Below the pieces are notes generated by a model. That model was given only the letters and a program-made list of their open reading frames with translations. It was not told the DNA's origin and ran no database searches. Position numbers and translations under genes: made by a program. This document shows, piece after piece, positions 1-10,448 of a stretch of 64,000 bases of DNA. The DNA is from Artemisia argyi (Eukaryota > Streptophyta > Magnoliopsida > Asterales > Asteraceae): assembly GCA_030686995.1 (NCBI GenBank), contig CM060693.1:110075243-110139242 (forward strand). The letters are read 5' to 3'. The stretch's first letter is position 1, and the number at the start of each line of letters is the position of its first letter.

Positions 1-362
1 TCAGTGGTTCAACTTGTTACTTTGGTGTTATACTAAAGACTGAAGAAGGTCGAGTCGTCAGTCTATTCTTTATTCTCGGATGGGTGTTATCGTCTCATGT
101 GTGCGCTGCGGGCTGATGGGTTATATGTAAAGTTACTGGAAGGCATTTGGTGAGATGAAGATGGTTGGTATTCTGTTCCTCCATATTGGGCAATCTTGAA
201 GTAGGTCGTGTCTACAGTCTTCTCTACATTCTCCGCTATGTGATTAGAAGACTAAAGACGGCATGTATTTGGTTATCAAATGACCTCTTCATATTATGGG
301 TGTTCGTCCAAAGTCTTCCTTCTATTGTGGGTGTTCATCAGAAAGGTTGTCAGTCTGGGGGA

Positions 363-418
363 GAGCACTAATTAGGGGATAGTGAAAAGTCTGAATTAAT
401 CCCTAATTAGATGTGCTC
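363..418 (+). repeat. Inverted repeat after a GGGGGAG motif
   Basis: GAGCAC plus TAATTAGGG on the left can pair with CCCTAATTA plus GTGCTC on the right, with a 3-nt bulge. It lies just 3' of the GGGGGAG at about 355, unlike the modules further on, where the repeat lies 5' of the motif. Confidence 0.5.
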
Positions 419-990
419 ATATTGCTCTTCAGCAAGTTGATTCTCACAGGATATATTTGAGCTTATTTTGTTCCTCTCACAAGATTTCAAGTATATGGGC
501 GTAATATGTGTTGCTGATTCTGAGGTGTCAAAACCAACAAGGGGGAAGGAGACATACATCGAAACGCACAACGAGTACACGTGATGAGCTTTACACTTCT
601 ACTTAATTGAAGTTATTCCGGGAAGACAAATGTCATGACCGTAGAGGAAATCAGTGTTTTAACTCGTTCTTTTGGTGTATTATTCCAACTACATAGGGGA
701 AGAGATGTAAGAAACAGTTTCTGATGACAAAAGATGTACACAATTGATTGTGTGTGTACTTCGGGTTTCTGAGCTTCATATAATGAGACTGGTTGCATCA
801 TTTCAACTACTTGGGGGGAAGTGGTCTCTGGATACTTTTTGGTACGCATTACCTCAGCCTTCAATAGGAAGAATGTTGAGAAGAACTATTCAAGCGTGAG
901 ATGATACGTTGCTGATCTATCAAAGCTTCACAATGAGAAGGCTCAAGTTCAAACGACTATTCAGGAGCCTCGAAAGCTTTGGTGGAGAAG

Positions 991-1073
991 GTTTAAGAGA
1001 TGTTGACTACTGACTTCTACAACATGCAGACCGATATCCTCTTTTCGGTATTGAGGTCAACATCTTCTTAAAC
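991..1073 (+). repeat. Inverted repeat, 17-bp arms with one bulge
   Basis: The left arm GTTTAAGAGATGTTGAC (991-1007) pairs with 1056-1073 apart from one bulged A. A smaller stem (ACCGA with TCGGT) lies inside. It belongs to the chain of inverted repeats that fills the left Sirevirus 3' region. Confidence 0.65.
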
Positions 1074-1339
1074 TGCAGAATATCCTTTGTACATATCTTA
1101 TACCAATACGTAAATAGAAAAATATAAAACCTACAAAAACCATAAAAATCAGAAAAATCACAAAAACTCAAAAATATTCTTCTCTCGACATGTCTCTTGT
1201 ATAATCGATATTATGTACGTTTCTAGAAATGTCATTCAATAATGACACGGAATCATACATATGCTTGAGCAAGAGTTTTTCGGTTTCAAATAAAGTTCTT
1301 TTCAAAAACATGTCGTATCTCAAAACGTTCTTAAAACAT

Positions 1340-1452
1340 GGCTTACAGTCACTTCAGGCTGTAACCCGATCTGAAAATTATGGCTTGTAGTCATTTCAGG
1401 CTACAACCCGGACTTCAAAAATATGGTTTGCTATTACTTCAGATAGCAACCC
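1340..1452 (+). repeat. Three tandem hairpins with covarying stems
   Basis: Three units occur at 1340-1367, 1382-1409 and 1425-1452. Each reads GGYTT, variable arm, a loop containing ACTTCAG or ATTTCAG, complementary variable arm, AACCC. The variable arms are ACAG with CTGT, GTAG with CTAC, and GCTAT with ATAGC, so the pairing is kept while the bases change. A homologous unit is at 14253-14282 in the right copy. Confidence 0.7.
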
Positions 1453-1558
1453 GGTTCTCAAAATTAAGGAAAACACGTCGCCAAAAAGACGGTTGTTCCT
1501 AACAAAGGGTGCCGTTCATCCGAGCGTGAATTACTTTATATTCATGCACCCTCGATCT

Positions 1559-1578
1559 AATGTACGCTTCAGTGCATT
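1559..1578 (+). repeat. Hairpin conserved between the two Sirevirus copies
   Basis: AATGTAC pairs with GTGCATT around the loop GCTTCA. The counterpart in the right copy (14306-14323) pairs AGGTAC with GTGCCT around GCATCA. One T-A pair has become G-C, which supports a maintained stem. Confidence 0.55.
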
Positions 1579-1729
1579 ATTTCTTGATAAAGAAGAGAAA
1601 TCTTCTTTGTTTTGTCGCCAAATACCTTCCCTTCTATGATTTTTCCGGGAAGTATTTGTGCAAAACTTGGTGGTACCATGAGATTTTGATTGAAAATCAA
1701 TTTGAACTCAAAGTTTGATAAAATTTTCA

Positions 1730-1798
1730 CTCAATCAATGACGTTACTAGTTTATGAAAATATTTATGCTTCAACATCCGTCATTGATTGAGGGGGAG
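1730..1798 (+). repeat. Inverted repeat abutting a GGGGGAG tract (module A)
   Basis: CTCAATCAATGACG (1730-1743) and its exact 14-bp complement (1779-1792) enclose a 35-nt loop. The right arm runs straight into GGGGGAG (1792-1798). Confidence 0.75.
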
Positions 1799-1879
1799 AG
1801 TGATTTCTCAAAATTTTATGTATCATCAAAACTCCCCACACTTCGTACATAATACCTTGCAACAAAATGATTTGTTATG

Positions 1880-1991
1880 GTTATGTGTCAGAATGAGTAA
1901 ATTTTTCAAAGAGTTTTCATTAAAACTTCGAATCTTTTGCAAACTCTTCAAATCTGACACATAACAACCTCCCTCACAGTTTGAGGGGGAG
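1880..1991 (+). repeat. Two-level inverted repeat before GGGGGAG (module B)
   Basis: A perfect 13-bp outer stem (GTTATGTGTCAGA at 1880-1892 with 1953-1965) holds an 8-bp inner stem (AAGAGTTT at 1909-1916 with 1941-1948). It is followed by a small stem, CTCCCTCA with TGAGGG, whose right side is the GGGGGAG tract at 1985-1991. Confidence 0.75.
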
Positions 1992-2036
1992 CATGAAAAA
2001 GTTCCTTTTATCAGAAAATATTAAACTTGACCGCAT

Positions 2037-2124
2037 TTCTCTCCCAAAAACGCTTTCTAAATTATTTAAATCAATTGAGATCAAAAATCTTGAAAGATTT
2101 GAAATTTTTGATTGGGGGAGAGAA
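2037..2124 (+). repeat. Inverted repeat before GGGGGAG (module C)
   Basis: TTCTCTCCC (2037-2045) can pair with GGGAGAGAA (2116-2124), which contains the polypurine tract. Inside, ATCAAAAAT (2080-2088) pairs with ATTTTTGAT (2104-2112), ending one base before GGGGGAG (2114-2120). Confidence 0.7.
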
Positions 2125-2180
2125 TGTGATTTAAATATGAAATCTGATAATCAAAAGTGATCTTTTGTACTCAACAATAG

Positions 2181-2236
2181 GCTCCCACATATGTGCTAAA
2201 CACTTTCGAATATCGATGCACATATTAAGGGGGAGC
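2181..2236 (+). repeat. Inverted repeat before GGGGGAGC (module D)
   Basis: GCTCCC (2181-2186) faces GGGAGC (2231-2236), and ATATGTGC (2189-2196) faces GCACATAT (2218-2225). The polypurine tract itself is part of the outer arm. Confidence 0.7.
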
Positions 2237-4059
2237 AAAAGGCGTTTGTGGAAGTTATACCAAAGACCGACCATTTATCTTTATGCATGGAGTTATAAGG
2301 TTGGTTAAGGTTAGGTATGAATTCCCATGATCCACCAGAACCGGAAGGATCTTCCCAGGGACAATCCTCTAGATAGAATAGAAGTCCGTAGGAATGATTG
2401 AAAAAAGGAGTAAAGTGAGAAAGGGAAGAGTGCGGACTGAGATAGAGCTAGGACTGGAACAAACCCAACAAGGTTCTAGTGGTGAAATCTCGGTAAGCAC
2501 TGAAGGGGTTGAAGAATGAAAAAGAAATATAATGAGAAAGGGTGAAAAGAAATAGCCCTCCAATTATTCAACCTTAGGGCAGAAACCGGGTTCAATACAT
2601 ATGCTACTGGCGGTTACTAAGGTAACGCCGGTATTGAAGACAAGACGTCATAGACCCAGTGACGCACTGCACCAAAACTTCCCAACCACTCAAGTTCTCT
2701 TAAAAGAGCTTGTTTCATTCTCACGGGGAACCCTGTGCAATGTATCGACCGCTCATTGCGAGCTATGTTGATACCTAAAACAGGAGACGCCTCCCCAGTC
2801 TCCAGGAGCGGATCAAAACGCACTATTGAGTCTAGAGCCATGAGATCATCCATAAATCTCAATAGGACACATTCCAAATATGCTTATTGTTTCACACAAT
2901 GTGGAAAATAAGGTAAAATATTTAGAGTCCTACGCATTATCCTTGTGGTATTGCCAGAACATCCGAGTGATATGTAAATATTCACAATGACGATGGAAAT
3001 CCTTCTAGAGCGAACATCACTCAAGCTCTTGGTAGGTGACATGTGAGATCCATCTTGGATCAATGATCAAGTGACAACTGGAAAGCAACAATGGTGCGAT
3101 TCAAATTTGAATCAAACTTGTTCCAGGATATGGATTGACGGATACTTTTGCCAAAACCTCTCAATGTGCTCACCAACCTATCTTTCGAGCACATTGATTG
3201 TGTAATATCTTTCAAACAAAAGTATTTTTGATGGAAATGTGATTCAAAGTATAAAACTCTCGTCGTGTCTCAAAAATGTTTATCATATGACACGCGAGTG
3301 ATTTCTATAAATCAATTTCTCATCAATCCGTGAATATCTATTCACCGATTCACTCTATCGTGCTGTCTACTTTGAGACGTTCCGGTATGAGAACATGCTA
3401 AGTATGAAGATTCCGAAGTGGATTCTTTGGAAAATTCATTACTACAAGCTGGAAATTCCTGTCAAGGAGTGTCTTCTTTAAAAGAGACTCTACCTGATCA
3501 CAGGTCGGTTTTCACAAAACCGGAGGGTAGTCTGTCCTCGCAGAACGAATGACAAAGCTATATTCGTTCTCTATCTTTATTGCTAACTGTTTTATTTCAG
3601 GGACACATATAAAGATGGCGTTGATGGCTCCAGTTTCCAGCTGAATCGGGTCAATCCATACCTCATGCTCACACATCCTCCACACTATCAATGAAGATGA
3701 GAGACTTGCTACAACAAATGTTGAGAGACTACTAACAACGTTTCCGCAACTCTGATGAAAAGGTCTCCTAATCCACAAACTCCAATGCAACGTCTCCAGA
3801 TACAGAAGGGTGTGAGCATGATGGTCCTTAGTCACTACATCACATGAAGGCGATACTACTATGGATGAGGTTGGAGATTTACTTTGGCTGATGATCTCAA
3901 AGAAGCTCAAAGATCACACATCACAAAAGAACTCTAATCACAAGTTCGCTTGGTTGAAGTACGAAGTGTGCTGAAAAGAGAAGAATCAGATCCTACGAGC
4001 TACAAAGACTAAAGAATGCTCAAAGACCAAAGAGCTTAACTTCAAAGGTGACCTCGCTT

Positions 4060-4069
4060 AGGGGGAGAT
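4060..4069 (+). promoter_or_regulatory. Polypurine tract of the left Sirevirus
   Basis: AGGGGGAGAT lies directly before an LTR beginning TGTTAGGAATA. In LTR retrotransposons this tract primes plus-strand DNA synthesis and defines the 5' edge of the 3' LTR. Confidence 0.8.
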
Positions 4070-4395
4070 TGTTAGGAATACAAATATTCCTGTAAAAGTC
4101 TCGGTCACCTAATGATTGTAATAGCATTAAGTTAGCTCGTAGTTAGTTTGTTTATTAGTTAATTAGTATTAGATTAAGTAACACCGTGGAAGAAGGAACG
4201 GGTCTTTACCCACTGTATACCTGATCCACAGCCCGGGTGTGGGTGTTTTATTAGTTATCTTGTAGGGACTATATATATCCCTCTCCACATGTGGAGAGGG
4301 TGAGCCTTTCATTTTTAATCTAATTTTTCTTTCTTCTTTTATCTCAAGGTTCCAAACTCTCTCTCTCTCTCTAGTTCTTGAATCTAACTCAAACA
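4070..4395 (+). repeat. Sirevirus LTR shared by two tandem copies
   Basis: It starts TGTTAGGAATACAAATATTCC and ends in AAACA just before a degenerate initiator-Met PBS, giving 326 bp. A polypurine tract precedes it (3' LTR context) and a PBS-like site follows it (5' LTR context). It holds a TATA box, a perfect palindrome and a CT-rich leader. It is clearly diverged from the LTR at 16477, sharing TGTTRGGAATA and TCGGTCA near the start and the CT repeat near the end. The 3' boundary is inferred. Confidence 0.7.
4270..4300 (+). promoter_or_regulatory. TATA box followed by a perfect 22-bp palindrome in the LTR
   Basis: The TATA run TATATATAT (4270-4278) is followed without a gap by a perfect palindrome at 4279-4300 whose first half is CCCTCTCCACA. 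It lies where transcription should start, so it could be a promoter dyad or a 5'-terminal RNA hairpin. Confidence 0.65.
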
Positions 4396-4409
4396 TGGAT
4401 ATCATCTAC
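4396..4409 (+). promoter_or_regulatory. Degenerate initiator-Met primer binding site
   Basis: TGGATATCATCTAC follows the LTR end. It resembles the TGGTATCAGAGC complement of initiator tRNA-Met 3' ends with one extra base and a drifted 3' half. The match is weak. Confidence 0.4.
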
Positions 4410-4476
4410 CATGAATTAAGGCCACCCGAATCTAGATGTTCATATTCTACAGGATAAAAATCACATCATCATTGAT

Positions 4477-7400
4477 TTGAAAGAGAAAATTAAGCTACTT
4501 CAAACAGGAAAGATGGTTGACACCACGGTGATAGCACCAGGAATGTATCAATTAGACAAAACTGGTAAAGGAAATGTTGTTCAAAATACTAATGTTGATA
4601 ACTCCACTTCTACAGGACTAGTCTCCACTAATAGCGTTAGCAGACCTAAGCGAAAAAGTAAAAAGAAGAATAGGCTCTGGCAACGTAAAAGAGGACCACT
4701 AGAAGAACAAGAAGTAGAAGATCAACTTAGGAATTTGAATAAAACTCATGTTGCATCAGATTTAGATTCTAATCTGGCAAATTCTAATCAAAATCTAAAT
4801 GTAACGAATGATGAACCTTTGAATGTTTTGAATATTAATGCATCTTGTGTGTTTTGTCGTAAAAGTGTATCATCTGGTGATCATACTAAATGCATAGCTA
4901 ATTCTCTTCTTAATCGTCATAAGAAACGTAGGACACGCATTCCTTCTAGGCCCACTACTGCCTCTAAGTCTATCTTAGGAAAGCCGCCTTTTACAGTTTC
5001 TAATGTAGTTGAAGTTACCCCCATAAGTGCCAAGAACAAATCTAGGAACAAGCCAACTACTAGTGATTTCACCATTAAGAAAGCAAGAACTAGTTGGAAT
5101 TGGTAACGTTGGTTACAACATAAACCAGACTTTAAATGGATTCCTAAATTGGTGAATACATGTGCTTCTAACCAACAGGAACCCACACTTTCTTTGGGTT
5201 CCACCCTTACTTCTGTTCCATCCGTGTCGTCTTCTTGTGATGCAGGTGGTACAGATTGTTCTCTGGATTTTTGATAGCGGATGCACCCGACATATGACAG
5301 GCAATCTCAAACTGTTACACAACTTTGTCTCAAAGTTCATTGGTACTGTCAGATTCGGGAATGATCATTACGCTTTAATCATGGGATATGGTGACTATGT
5401 CAGTGGGAACATTGAAATCAGTCGTGTTTATTATGTGGAAGGCCTTGGACACAACCTTTTCTCTGTTGGTCAATTTTGTGATGGGGATCTGGAAGTTGCA
5501 TTTCGTGAGAAAACTTGCTTCATTCGTGACTTACAAGGAAACGATCTAATGTCTGGCTCACGAGGTTCTAATCTTTATACAATATCAATGTCAGATATGA
5601 TTGCTACATCTCCGATATGTCTTCTCTCCAAAGCGGAATCGACTAAATCTTGGTTATGGCACAAACGTCTTTCGCACTTGAATTTCAAAACTATGATTGA
5701 ACTTGCTCGTCACAAACTTGCTGATGGATTTCCAAGATTCCGTTTTACCAAAGATCACTTATGTTCAGCCTGTGAATAAGGAAAAAGTACTCAGGCTCAT
5801 TTTCCTTCTAAATCTGAGCACAGTACAAATCATGTTTTACAATTGCTTCATATGGATTTGTGTGGACCGATGCGTGTTCAAAGTATCAACGATAAACGCT
5901 ACATACTTGTAATTGTGGATGATTACTCTAGATGGGCTTGGGTTTATTTTCTACGAAGTAAAGATCAAGCTCCTTCAATGATCATCACCTTTCTCACTAA
6001 AATTCAAGTTCAGTTACGCAACACGGTAAGAATAGTCAGAACTGACAATGGAACTGAATTTAAGAATCAGACACTTCGGTCATATTTTGAGAAAGTGGGA
6101 ATTGAACATCAAACATCTAGTCCTAGAAGCCCAGAACAGAATGGAGTTGTTGAAAGACGCAACAGGACGTTAGTGGAAGCTGCTAGAACCATGTTGATTA
6201 ATGCTCAATTACCAGATTACTTATGGGCGGAAGCTGTCTCAACTGCATGTTATACCCAAAACCGTTGCATGATAACAAAACGCCATCGCAAAACACCTTA
6301 TCAAATTGTTCACAAAAGAAAACCGAACATCGATTACTTTCATGTATTTGGTGCACTTTGTTATCCGAAAAATGATCGTGATGATTTAGGTAAACTTAAA
6401 GCAAAGGCTGACATCGGAGTGTTCGTTGGATACTGTGAAAATTCTAAAGGTTTTCGGATCTGGAATCGTCAAACAGGAGAAATTCAAGAAACTATTCACG
6501 CTAATTTTGATGAACTCACACAAATGGCTTCTGAGCAACACAGCTTAGGACCCGAATTCAACCGTCTTAACTCTCCAGACTCTTCGGCTGAACCATTGCC
6601 ACTCAATCGCAAAGAATTGGAAACCTTGTTTGCTCCACTGTTTGATGATACAATTGAATACCGTTCTACTGAGGTCTCACCCAATTCCGCTACTCAACCT
6701 GATAATATTTCAGTACCTGACTCACCTCAACAAACTACAACAACTGTTGAGAAAGACGGTCCTCCAATTGCATCACCATTTACAGCAGAACAAACTGTTT
6801 CTAACTCCCGCCAATCAGCTGAAGCTCCTATACCACAATCAGTTCCACAACCCTCAGAGCATGATCCTGATGCATTCTTTAACCCGTTTGCACCGGCTCC
6901 TACATTTCCTGAAGTAGCTGAGTCGTCTACACGCAATTTGGATCCTGCTAACATGCGAGATACTTATCAACTACACCCTTCGACACACAAATGGACTCGG
7001 GACCATCCACTAGTTCATATTATTCGCCACCCAGATGCACCTGTAATGACAAGACAACGACTTCACACTGATGGAGAAACTTGTATCTATGCACTCACAG
7101 TTTGTCAAGAGGAACCAAAGAACATTAAAGAAGCAATGACTTATAACAACTGGATTGAATCTATACAAGAGGAATTTCAACAGTTCATTCGATTAGAAGT
7201 CTGGGAATTAGTTGAAAGACCTGACGGAGTCTTTGTCATCGGGTTAAAATGGATTTGGAAAAATAAGCTAGATGCAGAAGGCACAGTCATACGTAACAAA
7301 TCACGCCTGGTAGCGAAAGGATACTCCCAACTAGAAGGACTTGATTTTGCATAATCCTTTGCTCCAGTGGCTAGACATGAAGCTGTTCGGATCTTTTTGG

Positions 7401-8670
7401 CCTATGCTGCACACAGGAACATGGTTGTTTACCAAATGGATGTGAAAACAGCATTTCTTAATGGAGAACTCCGTGAAGAAGTTTATGTAAGCCAACCAGA
7501 CGGCTTCGTTGATCCTGAGTGTCCTAATCACGTTTACCGACTCAAGAAGGCACTCTACGGACTTAAGCAAGCCCCACGGGCGTGGTATGACAAACTGTCT
7601 ACTTTCTTGCTAACCAATAAATTTTCTAAAGGTTCAGTGGACCCAACATTTTTTACAAAAACATACGGGGAGGACTTACTTGTTGTTCAAATCTATGTCG
7701 ATGACATTATTTTTGCTTCAACAAAAAGAAGTTACTCTAATGATTTTGCAAAATTAATGAAAGATAATTTTGAAATGTCCATGATGGGTGAACTTTCGTT
7801 CTTTCTAGGACTACAAGTTCATCAATCACCCCGTGGAATTTTTATAAATCAGTCCAAATATGCTCTTGAAATTTTAAAGAAACATGGAATGATGAGTTGT
7901 GATACCTACAATACACCAATGGGCTATACCACAAAACTAGATGCTGACTTACATGGGACACCTGTTGACCCTACCAAATACCGAAGTATGATTGGGTCAC
8001 TCATGTATCTCACAGCTAGTAGACCTGATATAGTATTTGCTGTCTATATGTGCTCTCGTTATCAGTCCAAACCAACTAAAAAACACCTCAGTGAGGTTAA
8101 AAGAATCCTTCGATACATAAAGGGAACCATTAACTTGGGAATCTGGTATCCGAAGGATTCTGGTTTTGAACTAATTGCTTTTTCAGATGCTGATCATGCA
8201 GGATATTTAGACACACGCAAAAGTACATCTGGTGGATTATAGTTTCTCGGAGATAAACTTGTGTCATGGCAATCAAATAAGCAGGACTGCACATCACTGT
8301 CGTCAACAGAATCTGAATATGTAGCTATGTCTGCTTGTTGTGCTCAAGTCATCTGGATGAGATCACAACTTAAGGATTATGGCTACCTGTTCAACAAGAT
8401 TCTGATCTACTCTGATTCCAAAAGTGCCATTGCTATTTCCTGCAACACAGTTCATCACTGCAAATCAAAACACATTGATCTCCGATATCATTTCATCAAA
8501 GAGCATGTTGAAAAGGGTACAGTTGAATTATATTTTGTTGGAACTGAGTACCAATTGGCGGACTTACTTACCAAATCCTTAGCACCATCAAGGTTTGTAG
8601 TCTAGTTCACCAAATTGGTATGCGATATTTGACTCCAGATGATCTGGAAAAGTTTTTAAAACACCATTGA
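4477..8670 (+). pseudogene. Sirevirus gag-pol remnant: linker, protease, integrase, RT, RNase H
   Basis: This is the polyprotein that matures the capsid, copies the RNA and integrates the cDNA. A basic linker (4477-5106, KKKNR and KKRRTR patches, CVFC/HTKC cysteines) precedes the aspartic protease (DSG at 5273, then HMTG). The integrase shows its H-H-C-C finger (WHKRLSH about 5657, CSAC about 5765) and the D (MDLCGP about 5850), D (TDNGTEF about 6045) and E (EQNGVVERR about 6135) catalytic positions. The RT carries [10 protein letters not shown] and YVDD (7694-7705). The RNase H has [14 protein letters not shown] and SDSKSA. Breaks: stops at 5104, 5777, 7352 and 8240, a frame change near 5255-5265 and another near 8597-8602. 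The final stop is 8668-8670. True gag (capsid) is absent. Family call is firm; the element cannot make a whole polyprotein. Confidence 0.9.
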
Positions 8671-9564
8671 TCGTCAAACATCAAAAAATATCTTTGTAAA
8701 TATTTATTTAAAAAAAAAAAAAAAAAATTCCTTGTTCATGATATGTCATTCACAACGCTTTTCTAAAAACATTATGCATATCTTGAGGGGGAGACAGAAA
8801 TATTTTTTTTCTCCACTTCTATATTTTAAATTCTTTCTCATCACTACAAAATCTCATTTTCGACACCTCTTGAACCATTGATTGTTAAAATTTTCCGAAT
8901 TACTTCTTGTGGTTGGTTCAAGAGGGTGCCACATCCAATATTCTCGTAACCGTATTCCATGGTCTCATAAGTCGTTAAGTTCTTTAAAACTAAAGGGGCT
9001 AAATATGGATAATTAAGATAAGTTTTTGATAAATCTACAAATAGAGGGACCAAATGTGTCAATTTATCATAGTCTCAAACTAATAACTTGGTTTCTTTCA
9101 TCTGCTTCATTCTTTTCACTCTTTCAAAAAAAAAAAAAAAACCAAACGCGCATCATGATTTTTTTTCTAAATCAAGACTTTCAAGGCTTAAGATTTCAGT
9201 GATTGTGAGTGTTTATGTTCATTACTTTGTACTCCTAACACTCGCCATTATCTTTCTTTGATCAATATGATGTTTAAATTGTTCCTAATCAAACTTTAGG
9301 GTTTATCATCATTGATTTTAGGGGTTTTTGTGATGAACTGTTTTAGGACAATTGATTGTTATGGCCAATTGCGGCATGTCCTTAAGGGCCTATTACCACC
9401 TTTGCATTGATTATCGTTGCTACAATTGTGCGAATATTAGGTGTTTTAGGTTTCATAAGCTCGATTTTTTTTTAAATCACTGGGTCTTGTGCTTATTTGA
9501 TTGATTGGTTTGTTAGGAAGTTGCTTTTGGATGTTGCTCATGTGCTTATCAAGTTTCAATTTAT
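8671..9564 (+). other. Sirevirus spacer between pol and the minisatellite
   Basis: Non-coding. It holds A-runs (about 8710-8727 and 9127-9142), one inverted-repeat/polypurine module at 8740-8793, and a CT-rich stretch (9085-9127) followed by AT-rich sequence that resembles a leader. No gene is visible. Confidence 0.6.
8740..8793 (+). repeat. Inverted repeat before GGGGGAG (module E)
   Basis: GATATGTCAT (8740-8749) pairs with ATGCATATC (8774-8782) with one bulged T. GGGGGAG follows at 8787-8793. Confidence 0.6.
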
Positions 9565-10027
9565 CGAGTTAGCCTAGATTTAGTGTTATTGTGTTTAAAT
9601 TCTTTAGGATATCGAGTTTGCAATCTCTGCTGTTATCGAGTTTGGATCTCATATGGTTATCGAGTTTGAAAATCTTGATGGTTATCGAGTTTGGAAAATT
9701 TACATGCTTATCGAGTTTGAAAATTTTGAGACTTATCGAGTTTGAAAATTTTGAGGCTTATCGAGTTTGATAAATTTTGAGGCTTATCGAGTTTGAAATT
9801 TTGATGGTTGTCGAGTTTGAAAAATTTTGAGGCTTATCGAGTTTGAAATTTTTTTAAGGTTATCGAGTTTGATAATTTTGATGGATATCGAGTTTGAAAA
9901 TCTTGAGCTTATCGAGTTTGCATATTACTCTGGTTTATCGAGTTTGGAGTTAACATTGAGCTTATCAAGTTTGGATTTTACATGGTGCTTATCGAGTTTG
10001 GATTTAATCTGGTACTTTTCGAGTTAA
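9565..10027 (+). repeat. Minisatellite, TATCGAGTTTG core, about 18 units
   Basis: The core TTATCGAGTTTG(g/a) recurs about every 22-31 bp from about 9565 to 10027, with variable AT-rich fill such as AAATTTTGA. A decayed continuation, CGAGTTAAGTC, runs on to about 10140. Units face the same way and differ in length, so this is a tandem minisatellite in the pol-to-envelope spacer, not a CRISPR array. Confidence 0.85.
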
Positions 10028-10427
10028 GTCTAAATTTTTTCAAAGTTAAGTCTAAACATTTTCAAGTTAAGTCACATTGTTTCGAGTTATGTCAAATTTT
10101 TGAGTTAAGTCTTAATATATCAAGTTACATACTTATTTCACTCCGAGTCAGGAGTTTCGAAATGGAACCATCACATATGGGTTCTAGTTTTTCCATTTTT
10201 ATGAAAAGAAATGCTGCCGAAATTTTTCAAAATTTATTAAGTTGTGTGTTTCTAAATGGAAAGATGATCGCGTTACATGTTTATCTAAGTGTTGTATGTG
10301 GCTCTTGGTTTGATTTATCAAGTGTTGTATATGTGATGTTGGTTTTATCTTGGGTGTTTGTTTTTCCGGATATTACTCTTTTGTCTAACACTAACGAGCT
10401 AATCACCACATGGCTTTTGTTGGTTTA

Positions 10428-10440
10428 TGAATCATTTCAG
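10428..10440 (+). promoter_or_regulatory. Candidate 3' splice site before the envelope-like gene
   Basis: A T-rich stretch (about 10410-10435) ends in ATTTCAG at 10440, and the envelope-like ATG follows eight bases later at 10449. The arrangement fits expression of the downstream gene from a spliced RNA. The donor is not identified; GTGAGTG near 9195 is one possibility. Confidence 0.35.
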
Positions 10441-10448
10441 GTCTCAAT

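Larger units (their letters stand above)
1..4069 (+). mobile_element. 3' non-coding region of a left Sirevirus (Ty1/copia) copy
   Basis: No coding sequence can be supported here; the open frames are short and on both strands. The stretch carries repeated GGGGGAG polypurine motifs (about 355, 1792, 1986, 2114, 2229) and ends in the tract AGGGGGAGAT directly before an LTR that begins TGTTAGGAATA. From about 2280 to 2900 it is clearly related to 15110-15640 of the right copy: both have a run of 'catggagttataagg', 'gccgg/accgg-aggatct' and 'ctcttaaaagagcttgtttcattctc' in the same order. This is therefore the envelope-to-LTR spacer of a related but diverged Sirevirus, cut by the window edge. Multiple polypurine motifs in this position are a known Sirevirus feature; the rest is inference. 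Confidence 0.7.

Noticed and set aside
3512..3910. Minus-strand open frame of 132 codons
   Set aside because: Lies in the non-coding 3' region of the left Sirevirus, matches no family I know and has no supporting start context.
8843..8870. CACTACAAAATC resembling a CACTA terminus
   Set aside because: No matching opposite end, no subterminal repeats and no duplication nearby; it lies within the Sirevirus spacer.
9565..10027. Regularly spaced repeats resembling a CRISPR array
   Set aside because: Units are directly adjoining, variable in length and without unique spacers, in a plant retrotransposon.
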